From NCBI RefSeq assembly GCF_021278985.1, contig NZ_CP082833.1, forward strand, positions 3,720,001-3,784,000: DNA of 64,000 bases. Reading direction: 5' to 3'. The notes below the pieces were generated by a model. It did no database searches. It saw only the letters and a list, made by a program, of their open reading frames with translations, and had not been told where the DNA came from. The position numbers and the translations under genes are program-made. This stretch comes from Citrobacter rodentium NBRC 105723 = DSM 16636 (lineage in GTDB: Bacteria; Pseudomonadota; Gammaproteobacteria; Enterobacterales; Enterobacteriaceae). Positions 39,397-50,373 of this stretch are shown here, one piece after another (position 1 is the stretch's first letter; every line of letters starts with the position of its first letter).

Positions 39397-42072
39397 ATGT
39401 CGTCAACCCTACGAGAAGCCAGTAAGGACACGTTGCAGGCTAAAGACAAAACCTACCACTATTACAGTCTGCCTCTGGCTGCAAAATCGCTGGGCGATAT
39501 TTCCCGTCTGCCCAAGTCACTCAAAGTATTGCTGGAAAACCTGCTGCGCTGGCAGGATGGCGATTCCGTTACCGAAGAAGATATTCAGGCGCTGGCAGGC
39601 TGGCTGAAAAACGCCCATGCCGACCGGGAGATCGCGTATCGTCCGGCGCGCGTACTGATGCAGGATTTTACCGGCGTGCCGGCAGTCGTCGATCTCGCGG
39701 CCATGCGCGAAGCGGTTAAGCGCCTCGGGGGCGATACTGCAAAGGTCAATCCGCTGTCGCCCGTCGATCTGGTTATCGACCACTCGGTCACCGTCGATCA
39801 TTTTGGCGATGATGATGCCTTCGAAGAGAACGTGCTCCTCGAAATGGAACGTAACCACGAACGCTATCTGTTCCTCAAGTGGGGGCAGCAGGCCTTTAGC
39901 CGCTTTAGCGTCGTGCCGCCGGGCACCGGGATTTGCCACCAGGTCAACCTGGAGTATCTCGGTAAGGCTGTCTGGAGCGAGCTGCAAAACGGGGAGTGGA
40001 TCGCTTATCCGGATACGCTGGTCGGAACCGACTCCCACACCACCATGATTAACGGTCTGGGCGTGCTGGGCTGGGGCGTCGGCGGCATTGAAGCGGAAGC
40101 CGCGATGCTCGGACAGCCGGTCTCTATGCTGATCCCGGATGTGGTCGGCTTTAAGCTGACCGGTAAACTGCGTGAAGGCATTACCGCTACTGACCTGGTG
40201 TTAACCGTCACCCAGATGCTGCGTAAGCATGGCGTGGTGGGTAAATTTGTCGAATTTTATGGCGACGGCCTTGATTCTTTACCGCTGGCCGATCGCGCGA
40301 CTATCGCTAATATGGCGCCGGAGTATGGCGCCACCTGCGGCTTCTTCCCGATCGATGCCGTCACGCTTGAGTACCTGCGCCTGAGCGGTCGTCCTGAAGA
40401 TCAGGTGGATCTGGTTGAGAAGTATGCCAAAGCGCAGGGGATGTGGCGTAACTCAGGCGACGAGCCTGTTTTCAGCAGTACGCTGGCGCTGGACATGAAC
40501 GACGTTGAGGCAAGCCTCGCCGGGCCGAAACGCCCGCAGGATCGCGTCGCCCTCGGCGATGTGCCAAAAGCATTTGCCGCCAGCAATGAGCTGGAGCTGA
40601 ATCACGCGCAAAAAGACCGGCAGCCGGTGGAGTATGTGATGAACGGCCAGCGCTATCAGCTGCCGGACGGCGCGGTAGTGATTTCTGCGATCACCTCCTG
40701 TACCAACACTTCTAACCCGAGCGTGCTGATGGCCGCAGGCTTGCTGGCGAAAAAGGCGGTTACGCTGGGGCTGAAACGGCAGCCGTGGGTAAAAGCGTCG
40801 CTGGCGCCGGGATCAAAAGTGGTTTCCGATTATCTGGCCAAAGCGAAGCTGACGCCGTATCTCGACGAGCTGGGCTTTAACCTGGTCGGTTACGGCTGCA
40901 CGACCTGTATCGGTAACTCGGGTCCGCTGCCGGAGCCCATCGAAACGGCAATTAAAAAAGGCGATTTGACCGTCGGGGCGGTGCTGTCTGGCAACCGCAA
41001 CTTTGAGGGACGCATTCACCCGCTGGTAAAAACCAACTGGCTGGCCTCGCCGCCGCTGGTGGTGGCCTATGCGCTGGCGGGCAATATGAACATCAACCTG
41101 GCGACTGACCCGCTGGGGCACGACAGGAAAGGCGATCCGGTTTATCTGAAGGACATCTGGCCGTCGGCGCAGGAAATTGCCCGCGCGGTGGAGCTGGTGT
41201 CATCTGAAATGTTCCGCAAAGAGTATGCGGAAGTATTTGAAGGTACGGATGAGTGGAAGGCGATCAATGTCGCGCGTTCTGACACCTACGGCTGGCAGGA
41301 CGATTCAACCTATATCCGCCTGTCGCCGTTCTTTGATGAAATGCTGGCGGAACCGGCGCCGGTTACCGATATCCACGGCGCGCGCATTCTGGCGATGTTA
41401 GGGGATTCCGTCACCACCGACCATATTTCGCCTGCGGGCAGCATTAAAGCGGACAGTCCGGCGGGGCGCTACCTGCAAAGTCACGGCGTTGAACGCAAAG
41501 ACTTCAACTCCTATGGCTCCCGGCGCGGAAACCATGAGGTGATGATGCGCGGGACGTTTGCCAATATCCGTATCCGCAATGAAATGGTGCCCGGCGTGGA
41601 AGGGGGAATGACGCGCCATCTGCCGGGAACAGAGGTGATCTCTATCTATGATGCGGCGATGCGGTATCAGAAGGAGAATACGCCGCTGGCGGTGATAGCG
41701 GGGAAAGAATATGGCTCAGGCTCCAGCCGCGACTGGGCGGCAAAAGGCCCGCGCCTGTTAGGCATCCGCGTGGTTATTGCTGAGTCGTTCGAACGTATCC
41801 ACCGCTCAAACCTGATCGGGATGGGCATTCTGCCGCTGGAGTTCCCGCAGGGCGTGACGCGGAAAACGCTGGGCCTGAACGGGGAAGAGAGGATCGATAT
41901 TGCCGATCTCGCCAACCTGACGCCCGGCGCGACGGTGCCGGTCACTCTAACCCGAGCCGACGGCAGTCAGGAGGTGGTGCCATGCCGCTGCCGTATTGAT
42001 ACGTCAACCGAGCTAACCTACTACAGGAACGACGGCATCCTGCATTATGTGATTCGTAATATGCTGACGTAA
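39397..42072 (+). CDS. acnA: AcnA, aconitate hydratase A
   Basis: An 891-residue [4Fe-4S] aconitase interconverting citrate and isocitrate; the stress- and stationary-phase isozyme, related to IRP1. Iron-sulfur ligands are C435 in TSCTNTSNP and the two cysteines of [13 protein letters not shown]-terminal swivel domain motifs include [14 protein letters not shown] and [15 protein letters not shown]. Start follows AAGGAGGAGCT. It is preceded by a long AT-rich promoter region (SoxS, CRP and Fur respond here in E. coli) and ends at a strong hairpin. Confidence 0.98.
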   Translation: MSSTLREASKDTLQAKDKTYHYYSLPLAAKSLGDISRLPKSLKVLLENLLRWQDGDSVTEEDIQALAGWLKNAHADREIAYRPARVLMQDFTGVPAVVDLAAMREAVKRLGGDTAKVNPLSPVDLVIDHSVTVDHFGDDDAFEENVLLEMERNHERYLFLKWGQQAFSRFSVVPPGTGICHQVNLEYLGKAVWSELQNGEWIAYPDTLVGTDSHTTMINGLGVLGWGVGGIEAEAAMLGQPVSMLIPDVVGFKLTGKLREGITATDLVLTVTQMLRKHGVVGKFVEFYGDGLDSLPLADRATIANMAPEYGATCGFFPIDAVTLEYLRLSGRPEDQVDLVEKYAKAQGMWRNSGDEPVFSSTLALDMNDVEASLAGPKRPQDRVALGDVPKAFAASNELELNHAQKDRQPVEYVMNGQRYQLPDGAVVISAITSCTNTSNPSVLMAAGLLAKKAVTLGLKRQPWVKASLAPGSKVVSDYLAKAKLTPYLDELGFNLVGYGCTTCIGNSGPLPEPIETAIKKGDLTVGAVLSGNRNFEGRIHPLVKTNWLASPPLVVAYALAGNMNINLATDPLGHDRKGDPVYLKDIWPSAQEIARAVELVSSEMFRKEYAEVFEGTDEWKAINVARSDTYGWQDDSTYIRLSPFFDEMLAEPAPVTDIHGARILAMLGDSVTTDHISPAGSIKADSPAGRYLQSHGVERKDFNSYGSRRGNHEVMMRGTFANIRIRNEMVPGVEGGMTRHLPGTEVISIYDAAMRYQKENTPLAVIAGKEYGSGSSRDWAAKGPRLLGIRVVIAESFERIHRSNLIGMGILPLEFPQGVTRKTLGLNGEERIDIADLANLTPGATVPVTLTRADGSQEVVPCRCRIDTSTELTYYRNDGILHYVIRNMLT

Positions 42073-42078
42073 GTAAAT

Positions 42079-42110
42079 AAAAAGCCTGCATATTTCCATG
42101 CAGGCTTTTT
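42079..42110. terminator. acnA/ribA bidirectional terminator
   Basis: AAAAAGCCTGCAT (42079-42091) pairs with ATGCAGGCTTTTT (42098-42110). The A-run and T-run make it functional on both strands, between convergent acnA and ribA. Confidence 0.93.
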
Positions 42111-42128
42111 AATTTGCCGGGCGGCGGC

Positions 42129-42725
42129 TCAGTTCTCTTTACCCAGCAGATGGCCCATTTTAGCGGCTTTGGTGTCCAGATAGTGCTCATTGTTGGGATT
42201 GCGCCCGACGATCAGCGGCACGCGCTCAACGATATTAATTCCCGCTTCGGTGAGAATTTCCACTTTTTTGGGGTTATTGGTCAGCAGGCGGACCTCATCA
42301 ACGCCCAGCAGTTTGAACATATCCGCGCAAAGGGTGAAATCGCGCTCATCGGCGGCAAAGCCTAACTGATGGTTGGCTTCCACCGTGTCATAGCCCTGAT
42401 CCTGCAACGCATAGGCGCGAATTTTATTCAGCAGGCCAATGTTTCGCCCCTCCTGACGGTGATATAGCAGGATCCCGCGTCCTTCTTCCGCAATGTGCGC
42501 CAGCGCGGCTTCCAGCTGAAAACCACAGTCGCAGCGCAGACTGAACAGAGCGTCGCCCGTCAGACATTCTGAATGGACACGCGCCAGAACCGGCGTCTGG
42601 CCTGAAATATCACCATACACTAACGCGACGTGATCGTGTCCGGTTGCCAGTTCTTCAAAACCCACCATCAGGAAATCGCCCCATGGGGTTGGCAGTTTGG
42701 CTTCTGCCACTCGTTTAAGCTGCAT
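42129..42725 (-). CDS. ribA: RibA, GTP cyclohydrolase II
   Basis: A 198-residue zinc enzyme catalysing the first committed step of riboflavin synthesis from GTP. Zinc ligands C54, C65 and C67 lie in [19 protein letters not shown], and the catalytic region [11 protein letters not shown] and the GTP-binding TNNPKK are intact. It is two residues longer than E. coli RibA at the C-terminus (GKEN). It is divergent from pgpB. Confidence 0.97.
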   Translation of the reverse strand: MQLKRVAEAKLPTPWGDFLMVGFEELATGHDHVALVYGDISGQTPVLARVHSECLTGDALFSLRCDCGFQLEAALAHIAEEGRGILLYHRQEGRNIGLLNKIRAYALQDQGYDTVEANHQLGFAADERDFTLCADMFKLLGVDEVRLLTNNPKKVEILTEAGINIVERVPLIVGRNPNNEHYLDTKAAKMGHLLGKEN

Positions 42726-42921
42726 GTGTTTCTCCAGATAATACCGGCACGCGATGTTGTGCCGTCGCCTGTTGGCTTATCGCCTTATTTTGCCATAAGG
42801 CGACGGCGTTCACCTAATTGCTGCCATGCTATCGCTCGGGGAATGGCACAAATCTGTCAATTTTACCGGGCGGGCGGTTTTTCAGTTATGATTGTGGGAC
42901 TTATCGGTAAAAGAGGTGTTC

Positions 42922-43686
42922 ATGCTGTCGATTGCAAAACGTACCGCAACGGGTGCGGGATTACTGCTGATTATGCCTGTTGCCGTGTGGGTCTCCGGGT
43001 GGCGCTGGCAGCCAGGTCAAGACAACTGGTGGCTGAAAACAATGTACTGGATAACCGAAACGGTGACGCAACCCTGGGGAATCATCACCCATGTGCTCCT
43101 CTGCGCATGGTTTTTCTGGTGTTTACGTTTTCGTCTTAAAGCGGCGCTGATGCTCTTTACTATCCTGGCCGCCGCGATCCTGGTCGGGCAGGGGGTGAAG
43201 TCTTGGGTGAAAGCGCATGCGCAGGAACCGCGTCCTTTTGTTATCTGGCTGGAAAAAACGCACCATATTCCGGTGGATGAGTTCTACACTTTAAAACGTA
43301 AGGCGCGTGGCGACCTGGTCAGAGAGCAACTTTCTACCGAGCAGGATATTCCGGAGTTTCTGCGCCAGCACTGGCAAAAAGAGACCGGCTTCGCATTTCC
43401 TTCCGGCCATACCATGTTTGCCGCCAGCTGGGCGCTGTTAGCCGTGGGGCTGTTATGGCCGCGCAGGCGAACTCTGACCATCGCGATCTTACTGGTCTGG
43501 GCGACGGGCGTGATGGGCAGCCGTCTGCTGCTGGGTATGCACTGGCCGCGCGATCTGCTGGTCGCAACGCTGATTTCATGGGCGCTGGTGACCCTGGCAA
43601 CATGGCTTGCCCAGCGGATCTGCGGCCCGCTTACGCCGCCGCCGGAAGAGCAACAGGAGATCGCGCAGCGCGAATCAGAAAGCTGA
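42922..43686 (+). CDS. pgpB: PgpB, phosphatidylglycerophosphatase B / undecaprenyl pyrophosphatase
   Basis: A 254-residue inner-membrane PAP2-family phosphatase acting on phosphatidylglycerophosphate, undecaprenyl pyrophosphate and other lipid phosphates on the periplasmic side. The three PAP2 signatures are visible: KSWVKAHAQEPRP, FPSGHTMFA and SRLLLGMHWPRD. About six membrane helices. Start ATG 42922 follows AAGAGG and gives the E. coli length; the frame extends 10 codons further upstream. Confidence 0.96.
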   Translation: MLSIAKRTATGAGLLLIMPVAVWVSGWRWQPGQDNWWLKTMYWITETVTQPWGIITHVLLCAWFFWCLRFRLKAALMLFTILAAAILVGQGVKSWVKAHAQEPRPFVIWLEKTHHIPVDEFYTLKRKARGDLVREQLSTEQDIPEFLRQHWQKETGFAFPSGHTMFAASWALLAVGLLWPRRRTLTIAILLVWATGVMGSRLLLGMHWPRDLLVATLISWALVTLATWLAQRICGPLTPPPEEQQEIAQRESES

Positions 43687-43836
43687 TGCCGGTTGAATTT
43701 GCGTATTTAGCCCTTAAATCACAGGAAGGCCGAACGCTTTTCCATTTCGCACTCGCCGTGAAAATGGTAATTTAAAGGGCTAAATGCGATAAGTTGCACA
43801 CGATTTATCCGCTTAAACCACATAACGGGAAGTAAT

Positions 43837-44148
43837 GTGAAATATTTACTCATTTTCTTACTGGTGTTGGCGATTTTTGTTATCTCGGTAACGTTGGGAG
43901 CGCAAAACGATCAGCAGGTTACATTTAATTATCTGCTGGCGCAGGGGGAGTATCGCATCTCTACCTTGCTGGCCGTTTTGTTTGCCGCGGGTTTCGCCAT
44001 TGGCTGGTTGGTCTGCGGCCTGTTCTGGCTGCGGGTTCGTGTTTCTCTGGCGCGCGCTGAACGTAAAATCAAACGACTGGAAAACCAGCTAACGCCTGCC
44101 GCTGACGTTGTGGTAACGCCGGGTACTACGCCGGTCGTCAGGGAATAA
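43837..44148 (+). CDS. lapA: LapA (YciS), inner-membrane partner of LapB
   Basis: A 103-residue protein with two membrane helices (about 1-20 and 40-65) and a cytoplasmic coiled tail (LARAERKIKRLENQL). It works with LapB to control LpxC and lipopolysaccharide level. The start is GTG 43837 preceded by GGGAAG. lapB begins six bases after its stop. It has one residue more than E. coli LapA. Confidence 0.94.
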   Translation: MKYLLIFLLVLAIFVISVTLGAQNDQQVTFNYLLAQGEYRISTLLAVLFAAGFAIGWLVCGLFWLRVRVSLARAERKIKRLENQLTPAADVVVTPGTTPVVRE

Positions 44149-44154
44149 CGGTTT

Positions 44155-45324
44155 ATGCTGGAGCTGTTGTTTCTGCTGTTGCCTGTGGCGGCCGCTTACG
44201 GCTGGTATATGGGCCGCAGAAGTGCGCAACAAACAAAACAGGATGAGGCTAACCGCCTGTCGCGCGATTACGTCGCCGGGGTTAACTTCCTCCTGAGCAA
44301 CCAACAGGATAAGGCGGTGGATCTGTTCCTCGACATGTTAAAAGAGGATACCGGCACCGTTGAGGCCCATCTTACGCTCGGAAATTTGTTCCGCTCGCGT
44401 GGTGAAGTCGATCGCGCAATTCGCATCCACCAGACCCTGATGGAAAGCGCGTCTCTCACCTATGAGCAGCGTCTGCTTGCCGTGCAACAGCTTGGTCGCG
44501 ACTATATGGCCGCCGGACTGTATGACCGGGCGGAAGATATGTTCAACCAGCTTACCGACGAAACGGATTTTCGCGTCGGCGCGCTGCAGCAGCTGCTGCA
44601 AATTTATCAGGCCACCAGCGACTGGCAGAAGGCGATAGAGGTCGCAGAGCGGCTGGTCAAGCTAGGCAAAGAGAAGCAGCGCGTCGAGATTGCGCACTTC
44701 TACTGCGAACTGGCATTGCAGCAAATGGCCGGCGACGATCTCGATCGCGCGATGACGCTGCTGAAAAAAGGCGCCGCGGCGGACAAGAACAGCGCCAGGG
44801 TATCGATTATGATGGGGCGCGTCTGGATGGCGAAGGGCGACTATGCGAAAGCGGTCGAGTCGCTTCAGCGGGTGATTTCCCAGGATAAAGAGCTGGTCAG
44901 CGAAACGCTGGAGATGTTGCAAACCTGCTATCAGCAGTTGGGTAAAAACGAAGAGTGGGTGGAGTTTCTGCGCCGCGCGGTAGAAGAGAATACCGGCGCC
45001 GCCGCCGAACTCATGCTCGCCGATATTCTGGAAGCCCGCGAGGGACACGATACCGCGCAGGTCTATATTACGCGCCAGCTTCAGCGCCATCCAACGATGC
45101 GCGTGTTCCATAAGCTGATGGACTACCATCTCAACGAGGCGGAAGAGGGGCGGGCGAAAGAGAGTCTGATGGTGCTGCGCGACATGGTGGGCGAGCAGGT
45201 ACGCAGCAAACCGCGCTACCGTTGCTCAAAGTGCGGATTTACCGCCTATACCCTGTACTGGCATTGCCCGTCTTGCCGCGCATGGTCGACAATCAAGCCT
45301 ATTCGCGGGCTTGACGGCCTGTAA
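44155..45324 (+). CDS. lapB: LapB (YciM), LPS assembly regulator with TPR and rubredoxin-like domains
   Basis: A 389-residue essential protein that couples FtsH degradation of LpxC to LPS demand. It has an N-terminal membrane anchor (MLELLFLLLPVAAAYGWYMG), TPR repeats through most of the length (for example GNLFRSRGEVDRAIRIHQTL), and a C-terminal zinc site with two CxxC pairs (YRCSKCG ... HCPSCRAW). Overlapping operon with lapA; length equals E. coli LapB. Confidence 0.97.
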   Translation: MLELLFLLLPVAAAYGWYMGRRSAQQTKQDEANRLSRDYVAGVNFLLSNQQDKAVDLFLDMLKEDTGTVEAHLTLGNLFRSRGEVDRAIRIHQTLMESASLTYEQRLLAVQQLGRDYMAAGLYDRAEDMFNQLTDETDFRVGALQQLLQIYQATSDWQKAIEVAERLVKLGKEKQRVEIAHFYCELALQQMAGDDLDRAMTLLKKGAAADKNSARVSIMMGRVWMAKGDYAKAVESLQRVISQDKELVSETLEMLQTCYQQLGKNEEWVEFLRRAVEENTGAAAELMLADILEAREGHDTAQVYITRQLQRHPTMRVFHKLMDYHLNEAEEGRAKESLMVLRDMVGEQVRSKPRYRCSKCGFTAYTLYWHCPSCRAWSTIKPIRGLDGL

Positions 45325-45493
45325 TTTTTAAAAAGCGCTTATTTTAGTTACAACATCCTATTGAGTATTTATTACCGATTACTGCGACCACGCAGCCGCA
45401 AAGCTTAGCAGTTGAAAAATGGCGTCTGTTAATTTCTGCGTCTCACAGGTAGAATGCTGGCCGTTTATCCATTTGCTGGCAAAAGGTCTGGTT

Positions 45494-46231
45494 ATGACGG
45501 TTACTGCTCCATCTTCTCCCCGCGCTGTTACTTCTTCTCCCGTGGTTGTTGCCCTTGATTATAATGACCGTGATAAAGCGCTGGCGTTTGTTGACCGCAT
45601 CGACCCGCGCGATTGTCGGCTGAAAGTGGGCAAAGAGATGTTTACGCTGTTTGGACCGCAGCTGGTACGCGAGCTTCAGCAGCGTGGCTTTGAGATCTTT
45701 CTGGACCTGAAATTTCATGATATCCCGAACACAACCGCCCATGCGGTTGCCGCGGCGGCGGATCTTGGCGTCTGGATGGTAAACGTCCATGCGTCGGGCG
45801 GGGCGAGAATGATGACTGCCGCCCGTGAAGCGCTGTTGCCGTTTGGTAAAGATGCGCCGTTACTGATTGCGGTGACGGTCTTAACCAGTATGGAAGCGAG
45901 CGACCTTGCCGATCTGGGCGTGACGTCGTCACCCGCGCAACATGCCGAACGCCTGGCGGCGCTGACGCAAAAATGTGGTCTGGATGGGGTGGTCTGTTCG
46001 GCGCAGGAAGCGGTGCGTTTTAAGCAGGCGTTTGGTCGTGATTTCAAACTTGTCACGCCGGGAATTCGTCCGCAGGGCAGCGATGCTGGTGATCAGCGTC
46101 GCATCATGACCCCGGAGCAGGCGCTGGCGGCTGGCGTGGATTATATGGTCATTGGCCGTCCCGTTACCCGGGCGGACAACCCGTCGCAGGCATTACAGGC
46201 GATAAACGCCTCACTTAAGGCGGGGGAGTAA
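45494..46231 (+). CDS. pyrF: PyrF, orotidine 5'-phosphate decarboxylase
   Basis: A 245-residue TIM-barrel enzyme making UMP, the last step of de novo pyrimidine synthesis. The catalytic D-x-K-x-x-D is D71, K73 and D76 in [10 protein letters not shown]; the phosphate-binding loop is VTPGIRPQG. Start MTVTAPSS follows AAAGG and gives the E. coli length; 25 extra upstream codons in frame lack homology. The yciH ATG follows its stop immediately. Confidence 0.97.
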   Translation: MTVTAPSSPRAVTSSPVVVALDYNDRDKALAFVDRIDPRDCRLKVGKEMFTLFGPQLVRELQQRGFEIFLDLKFHDIPNTTAHAVAAAADLGVWMVNVHASGGARMMTAAREALLPFGKDAPLLIAVTVLTSMEASDLADLGVTSSPAQHAERLAALTQKCGLDGVVCSAQEAVRFKQAFGRDFKLVTPGIRPQGSDAGDQRRIMTPEQALAAGVDYMVIGRPVTRADNPSQALQAINASLKAGE

Positions 46232-46558
46232 ATGAACGATTCAAACAGCCGTCTGGTTTACTCGACCGATAGCGGACGTATCGAGGAACCTAAAGCGACG
46301 CCGGTTCGTGCCAAAGGGGACGGGATTGTCCGCATTCAGCGTCAGACCAGCGGACGAAAAGGAAAAGGCGTCTGCCTTATCACTGGCGTCGAGCTCGACG
46401 ATAGCGAACTGGGCAAACTGGCGGCAGAACTCAAAAAGAAATGTGGCTGCGGCGGCGCCGTTAAAGATGGCGTGATTGAAATCCAGGGCGATAAACGAGA
46501 CTTAATTAAAACGCTGCTGGAAGCAAAAGGGATGAAAGTGAAACTGGCCGGCGGGTAA
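46232..46558 (+). CDS. yciH: YciH, SUI1/eIF1-family translation factor homologue
   Basis: A 108-residue protein of the eIF1/SUI1 family; in vitro it can influence initiation fidelity like IF3, but its role in the cell is modest. The conserved KCGCGGAVKDGVIEIQGD core is present. It is directly downstream of pyrF with zero spacing, and a strong hairpin terminates the pair. Confidence 0.95.
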   Translation: MNDSNSRLVYSTDSGRIEEPKATPVRAKGDGIVRIQRQTSGRKGKGVCLITGVELDDSELGKLAAELKKKCGCGGAVKDGVIEIQGDKRDLIKTLLEAKGMKVKLAGG

Positions 46559-46583
46559 TCAGCCCAGGCTAACCTGGATAATG

Positions 46584-46614
46584 AAAAGCCACGACCTGAT
46601 GTCGTGGCTTTTAT
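46584..46614 (+). terminator. pyrF-yciH operon terminator
   Basis: AAAAGCCACGAC (46584-46595) pairs with GTCGTGGCTTTT (46601-46612) across CTGAT. It is a near-ideal Rho-independent terminator and could also act on the opposite strand for osmB. Confidence 0.93.
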
Positions 46615-46700
46615 ATTCATGGTTTACTTTGGTGTAGTGCAGACCAGAAAAGAATAAAACGTATTATATATCGAGCCGGTCAATCGCAGAGGCTTTACGA

Positions 46701-46919
46701 TTATTTACCTACCTGATGGCCGATAACGCCACCGACTGCGGCGCCGCCCAGGGTACCCAGGGTGCTGCCGTCCGTCAGGACTGCGCCGCCCAGAGCGCCT
46801 GCGCCCGCGCCAATGGCGGTGTTGCGGTCACGTTTGGACCAGTTAGAGCATGCGCTCAGAGACATTGCCAGAGTAATTGCCAGTACGGCAGCGGTCATTT
46901 TTTTGCTCGTTACAAACAT
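46701..46919 (-). CDS. osmB: OsmB, osmotically induced glycine-zipper lipoprotein
   Basis: A 72-residue lipoprotein precursor: signal with lipobox LSAC (lipidated C24), then a glycine-zipper segment (AIGAGAGALGGAVLTDGSTL). It belongs to the outer-membrane lipoproteins of the RpoS/Rcs osmotic-stress set in E. coli. AGGAG lies upstream of start 46919. The 255 bp upstream should hold its stress promoters. Confidence 0.95.
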   Translation of the reverse strand: MFVTSKKMTAAVLAITLAMSLSACSNWSKRDRNTAIGAGAGALGGAVLTDGSTLGTLGGAAVGGVIGHQVGK

Positions 46920-47174
46920 AATACTTTCTCCTGAATTAACGATTCACGAATGGCAGCTCTCTTTAACTATAGTTAAAATATCCAGTAATAAGAGAATGTT
47001 CGTGAAACTTTAGTGCGCAGGGTAATATCACGCAGGTGATAGTCACTTCCTGTTATATCGCTAATATTAATTTTACAACCTTCGCCTGTTAACAACAGGT
47101 AAATAGTCTTAATTCAGGAGTAAGAATCCTCTCAAGCGCAAACGATCGGCAGGGCAAATCATTTGCGCTCGCCC

Positions 47175-47924
47175 TTAAGCGGCATCGACAATATCGACGG
47201 TCAGGCCATTGCGTTCCATTTGCAGCCGATCGCTGCCGTTGATTTTCGCATCGGTGATAACGCGGCTGAATCTTTCCATCGGACCCAACGTGTAGGGATG
47301 AACGACGCCGAACTTAGAGCTGTCCGTCAACACAATAGCTTCAGTGCCTTTTTCCAGCACCGCATTGACCACATCGGCGCGCATCATATCGCGCCCGGTA
47401 AAACCGGTCCCGCTCTGCCAGCCGTCGATGCCAATAAAGGCTTTACTGAAGTGCACCTGCTGAATGAACTGACGGGTAAGCGGCCCGACCATACTTTCGC
47501 TTTTCTTCTGGTAGATGCCGCCAGGCAGAATGACTTCGCACGGCGTTTCTTTCAGCAAATGTGCGATATAGCAACTTACCGTGATGATCGTGACATCCTT
47601 CAGCCCGGCCAGGGTTCTCGCCAGCAGGGCATTGCTGCTACCGTTTTCGATAAAGACGGTCTCGCCGGGGCTTACCAGCGACGCCGCATACTCCGCCAGC
47701 TGGCGCTTGAGGGTATAGTTGGTCATCATACGGGTTTCGACATCTTCGCTGTCCAGCGAAACGGCAAAACCGTGAGCGCGACGCAGAAAGCTTTGCTTTT
47801 CCAGGGTGTTCAAATCCTGGCGAATGGTTACTTCAGAAACGCCGGTGATTTTTGCCAGCTCTGAGACGCTCATCTGGCCTTTATCAATCACCATCTGCAA
47901 AATGGATTGTTGTCGGGAATTCAT
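47175..47924 (-). CDS. yciT: YciT, DeoR-family transcriptional regulator
   Basis: A 249-residue repressor with an N-terminal HTH ([20 protein letters not shown]) and a C-terminal sugar-phosphate-sensing domain ([34 protein letters not shown]). Effector and targets are not established; osmotic-stress genes including osmB have been linked to it in E. coli. The start MNSRQQ is chosen by homology, 14 codons inside the maximal frame. It lies upstream of osmB on the same strand. Confidence 0.93.
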   Translation of the reverse strand: MNSRQQSILQMVIDKGQMSVSELAKITGVSEVTIRQDLNTLEKQSFLRRAHGFAVSLDSEDVETRMMTNYTLKRQLAEYAASLVSPGETVFIENGSSNALLARTLAGLKDVTIITVSCYIAHLLKETPCEVILPGGIYQKKSESMVGPLTRQFIQQVHFSKAFIGIDGWQSGTGFTGRDMMRADVVNAVLEKGTEAIVLTDSSKFGVVHPYTLGPMERFSRVITDAKINGSDRLQMERNGLTVDIVDAA

Positions 47925-48017
47925 AATTTTCGTTTTTAAAGTCGTAGCATACCGGGGATTAAACACATACGGCGCTGGCCCTCTGCGCAGGCAGAATGCC
48001 AGGACACGCGCGAAACA

Positions 48018-48200
48018 TCAGATTTCCCACGGGGCTTTGGGACGGGGCGTTGATGATGCGGAATCCTCCGGCGCCTGGCTCAGCAGCTCCGCCTTCAGAA
48101 TTTCAAGATTATGGATGGCGGAGTGGTAATCACCGGCCACCAGGATATCCAGCACTGTATCAATTCTTTCAGCAACCCGTTTGGCGTCAATATCAGACAT
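48018..48200 (-). CDS. yciZ: YciZ, small conserved protein
   Basis: A 60-residue acidic protein of unknown function ([20 protein letters not shown] ... PKAPWEI), three residues longer than E. coli YciZ. It lies between pdeR and yciT on the same strand with its own ribosome site (AAGGAT). Confidence 0.92.
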   Translation of the reverse strand: MSDIDAKRVAERIDTVLDILVAGDYHSAIHNLEILKAELLSQAPEDSASSTPRPKAPWEI

Positions 48201-48369
48201 GGGGGATCCTTCGTTGGATGTAGAATTAATTTAATGATGCAAAAAATGTCGGCAAAAGAGAAGGGAAAATTCAGCTTCGCCAAGAGCGATTGGGTTTCTG
48301 ACAATTTCTGTTATTACACAGGGACATGAATGCAGTGAAAAGCGCAATTTTCCGTTTCCTTTTTATCGG

Positions 48370-50373
48370 TTACGCGCCGGCCTGACGCATTTTTTTATTG
48401 AGATGACGCTTATACCAGCGTTCAAAGACGGCAGCAGGCATCGGCTTAGCAAATAGAAAGCCCTGCCTTTCGTTAACGCCGTTTTTGGTCAGGAACGCAT
48501 CCTCTTTGACGCTTTCCACTCCTTCGGCAATGACCTGAAGATTCAGCGCCTGCGCCACGGCGACGATAGCGCGCACCATCGATTGGGAGACCGATTTTTT
48601 ATGAATATCCCTGACAAAGATCTGATCCAGTTTGATGGCATCAATGGGAAAGCGCGTCAGCTGCGAAAGAGAAGAATAACCGGTGCCGAAATCGTCGAGA
48701 TGCACCTGCGCGCCAAGCTGACTGAATTGCTGGATCACGGACAGGGCGAGAGATTCGTTTTCAATCAGACAGCTTTCGGTCAGCTCCACATCAATAGGGC
48801 AGTATTCAAAATTCAGCTCATGCAGCACCTGCTTCAGGTCGGTGAAGATCGTCTGATCCGCAAGCTGGCGGGCAGAGATATTGACCGCCACCCGCAGATT
48901 GATCCCCTTATCGCGCCACTTCGCCACCTGGCGCACCACGTCGAGGAGCACCCAGCGCCCAAGCGGCACGATGAGCCCTGACTCCTCAGCGTAGGAGATA
49001 AACTCTCCGGGCGCGATAAGGCCCCGTTCCGGCGACTGCCAGCGCACCAGCGCTTCGAGGCTACGGACTTCGCCCCGCCAGGTGACTTTGGGCTGATAGT
49101 GAATCAGCAGCTGGTCGTTTTCCAGCGCTTTGCGCAGATGCGTGTCCAGCCACAGGTATTCGAATACCCGTTCATTCATTTCCGGCGAGAAGACGCAAAA
49201 CTGCCCCCGTCCGCCTTCTTTCGCCGTGTACATTGCCGTATCGGCATTGCGGATCAGGCTGTGACTATCCTCCCCGTGCTGGGGGGCCATTGCGATGCCC
49301 ACCGAACAGCCGGTATACACTTCCGGCAGGCCAATGCGAAAAGGCTGACGCAGACGGGTCAGTATGCGTGAGGCGACGGCTTCAAGGGAACTTTGCGACG
49401 TATGGCTGGCGAGCACGATAAATTCGTCGCCCCCCAGCCGCGCGAGGATCTGGTTCTCTTCCAGACAGCTCAGCAGCGCTAATGACACCGCCTGTAAAAG
49501 CTGGTCGCCAAACATATGTCCGTAGGCGTCGTTGACCTTTTTGAAGTTGTCGAGATCGAGATAAACAATGCCCACCTGACCGCCACTGGCATTGGCAATG
49601 GCCTCATTAATCAGCTCATGGATGGCGTTGCGGTTTGGCAAACCGGTGATGGTGTCCGTATTCGCCAGCACGCGCAGGCGCTCCTGGGCGCGCCGCTCCT
49701 CGGTGATATCAATACCGGAGCAGATAAGGTAAATTTCATTCTTACCGCTGCCGCTGTGGACGAATTTATTGCGAAACAGAAACAGGCGCTGCCCTTTACG
49801 CGTCTTTACCCAGCGTTCAATCTCATAAGCGCTGCCGTTGCGAAAGAAGCCGCTGATATTGCGCCGTGAAGCCGCGGCTTCCCGCTTGCTCATAAATAGC
49901 CTGAATACGCTCTGGCCAATCACCTCCTGCTCTTTAAGTCCGGTGTACTCTTCACACAGACGGTTAAAGCGCTGGATGTTGCCGTGGCTGTCGAGGATCA
50001 CGATCGCCGAATTGGCTTCTGAAACCACCTGCTCGGCAAACGCCAGTCCTTTCATCAGATCGCGCGCGACGGAAGGGGTGTCATGCCAGGCGCTGGCGCT
50101 GCCCGCCCACGCGTGATGGCCGGTTTTACGTCCCACCAGGTGTACCGGCAGTTCGCTGCCGTCGACCGGCAGGATCAACATCAGGCTGGAGGTAATGACC
50201 GTCATTTCACGAATGCGTTCAGCTTGCTCCGGCGAAAGGGTAATTGTTTCAACGCGTTCCGCGGTTTCGCTCACGGAGAGCCACAGGTCGTCAGTCTCAT
50301 CTGACAATCGCCAGAAAAGGCTTTGCGTACCCATCTCACTATATAACGTCGCGTTTCGCCGAATATCATTCAT
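48370..50373 (-). CDS. pdeR: PdeR (Gmr/YciR), PAS-GGDEF-EAL c-di-GMP phosphodiesterase
   Basis: A 667-residue signalling enzyme. It has a PAS domain (about 100-225; SAIVILDSHGNIQRFNRL), a GGDEF domain with intact RLGGDEF (in K-12 the Leu is Pro), and an EAL domain (EALVRW, ELTESCLIEN, DDFGTGYSSL, AEGVES). In E. coli PdeR is a trigger enzyme that binds DgcM and MlrA to hold back curli genes until c-di-GMP rises. Start MNDIRRNATLY is chosen by alignment; the frame extends 13 codons upstream. Confidence 0.95.
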   Translation of the reverse strand: MNDIRRNATLYSEMGTQSLFWRLSDETDDLWLSVSETAERVETITLSPEQAERIREMTVITSSLMLILPVDGSELPVHLVGRKTGHHAWAGSASAWHDTPSVARDLMKGLAFAEQVVSEANSAIVILDSHGNIQRFNRLCEEYTGLKEQEVIGQSVFRLFMSKREAAASRRNISGFFRNGSAYEIERWVKTRKGQRLFLFRNKFVHSGSGKNEIYLICSGIDITEERRAQERLRVLANTDTITGLPNRNAIHELINEAIANASGGQVGIVYLDLDNFKKVNDAYGHMFGDQLLQAVSLALLSCLEENQILARLGGDEFIVLASHTSQSSLEAVASRILTRLRQPFRIGLPEVYTGCSVGIAMAPQHGEDSHSLIRNADTAMYTAKEGGRGQFCVFSPEMNERVFEYLWLDTHLRKALENDQLLIHYQPKVTWRGEVRSLEALVRWQSPERGLIAPGEFISYAEESGLIVPLGRWVLLDVVRQVAKWRDKGINLRVAVNISARQLADQTIFTDLKQVLHELNFEYCPIDVELTESCLIENESLALSVIQQFSQLGAQVHLDDFGTGYSSLSQLTRFPIDAIKLDQIFVRDIHKKSVSQSMVRAIVAVAQALNLQVIAEGVESVKEDAFLTKNGVNERQGFLFAKPMPAAVFERWYKRHLNKKMRQAGA

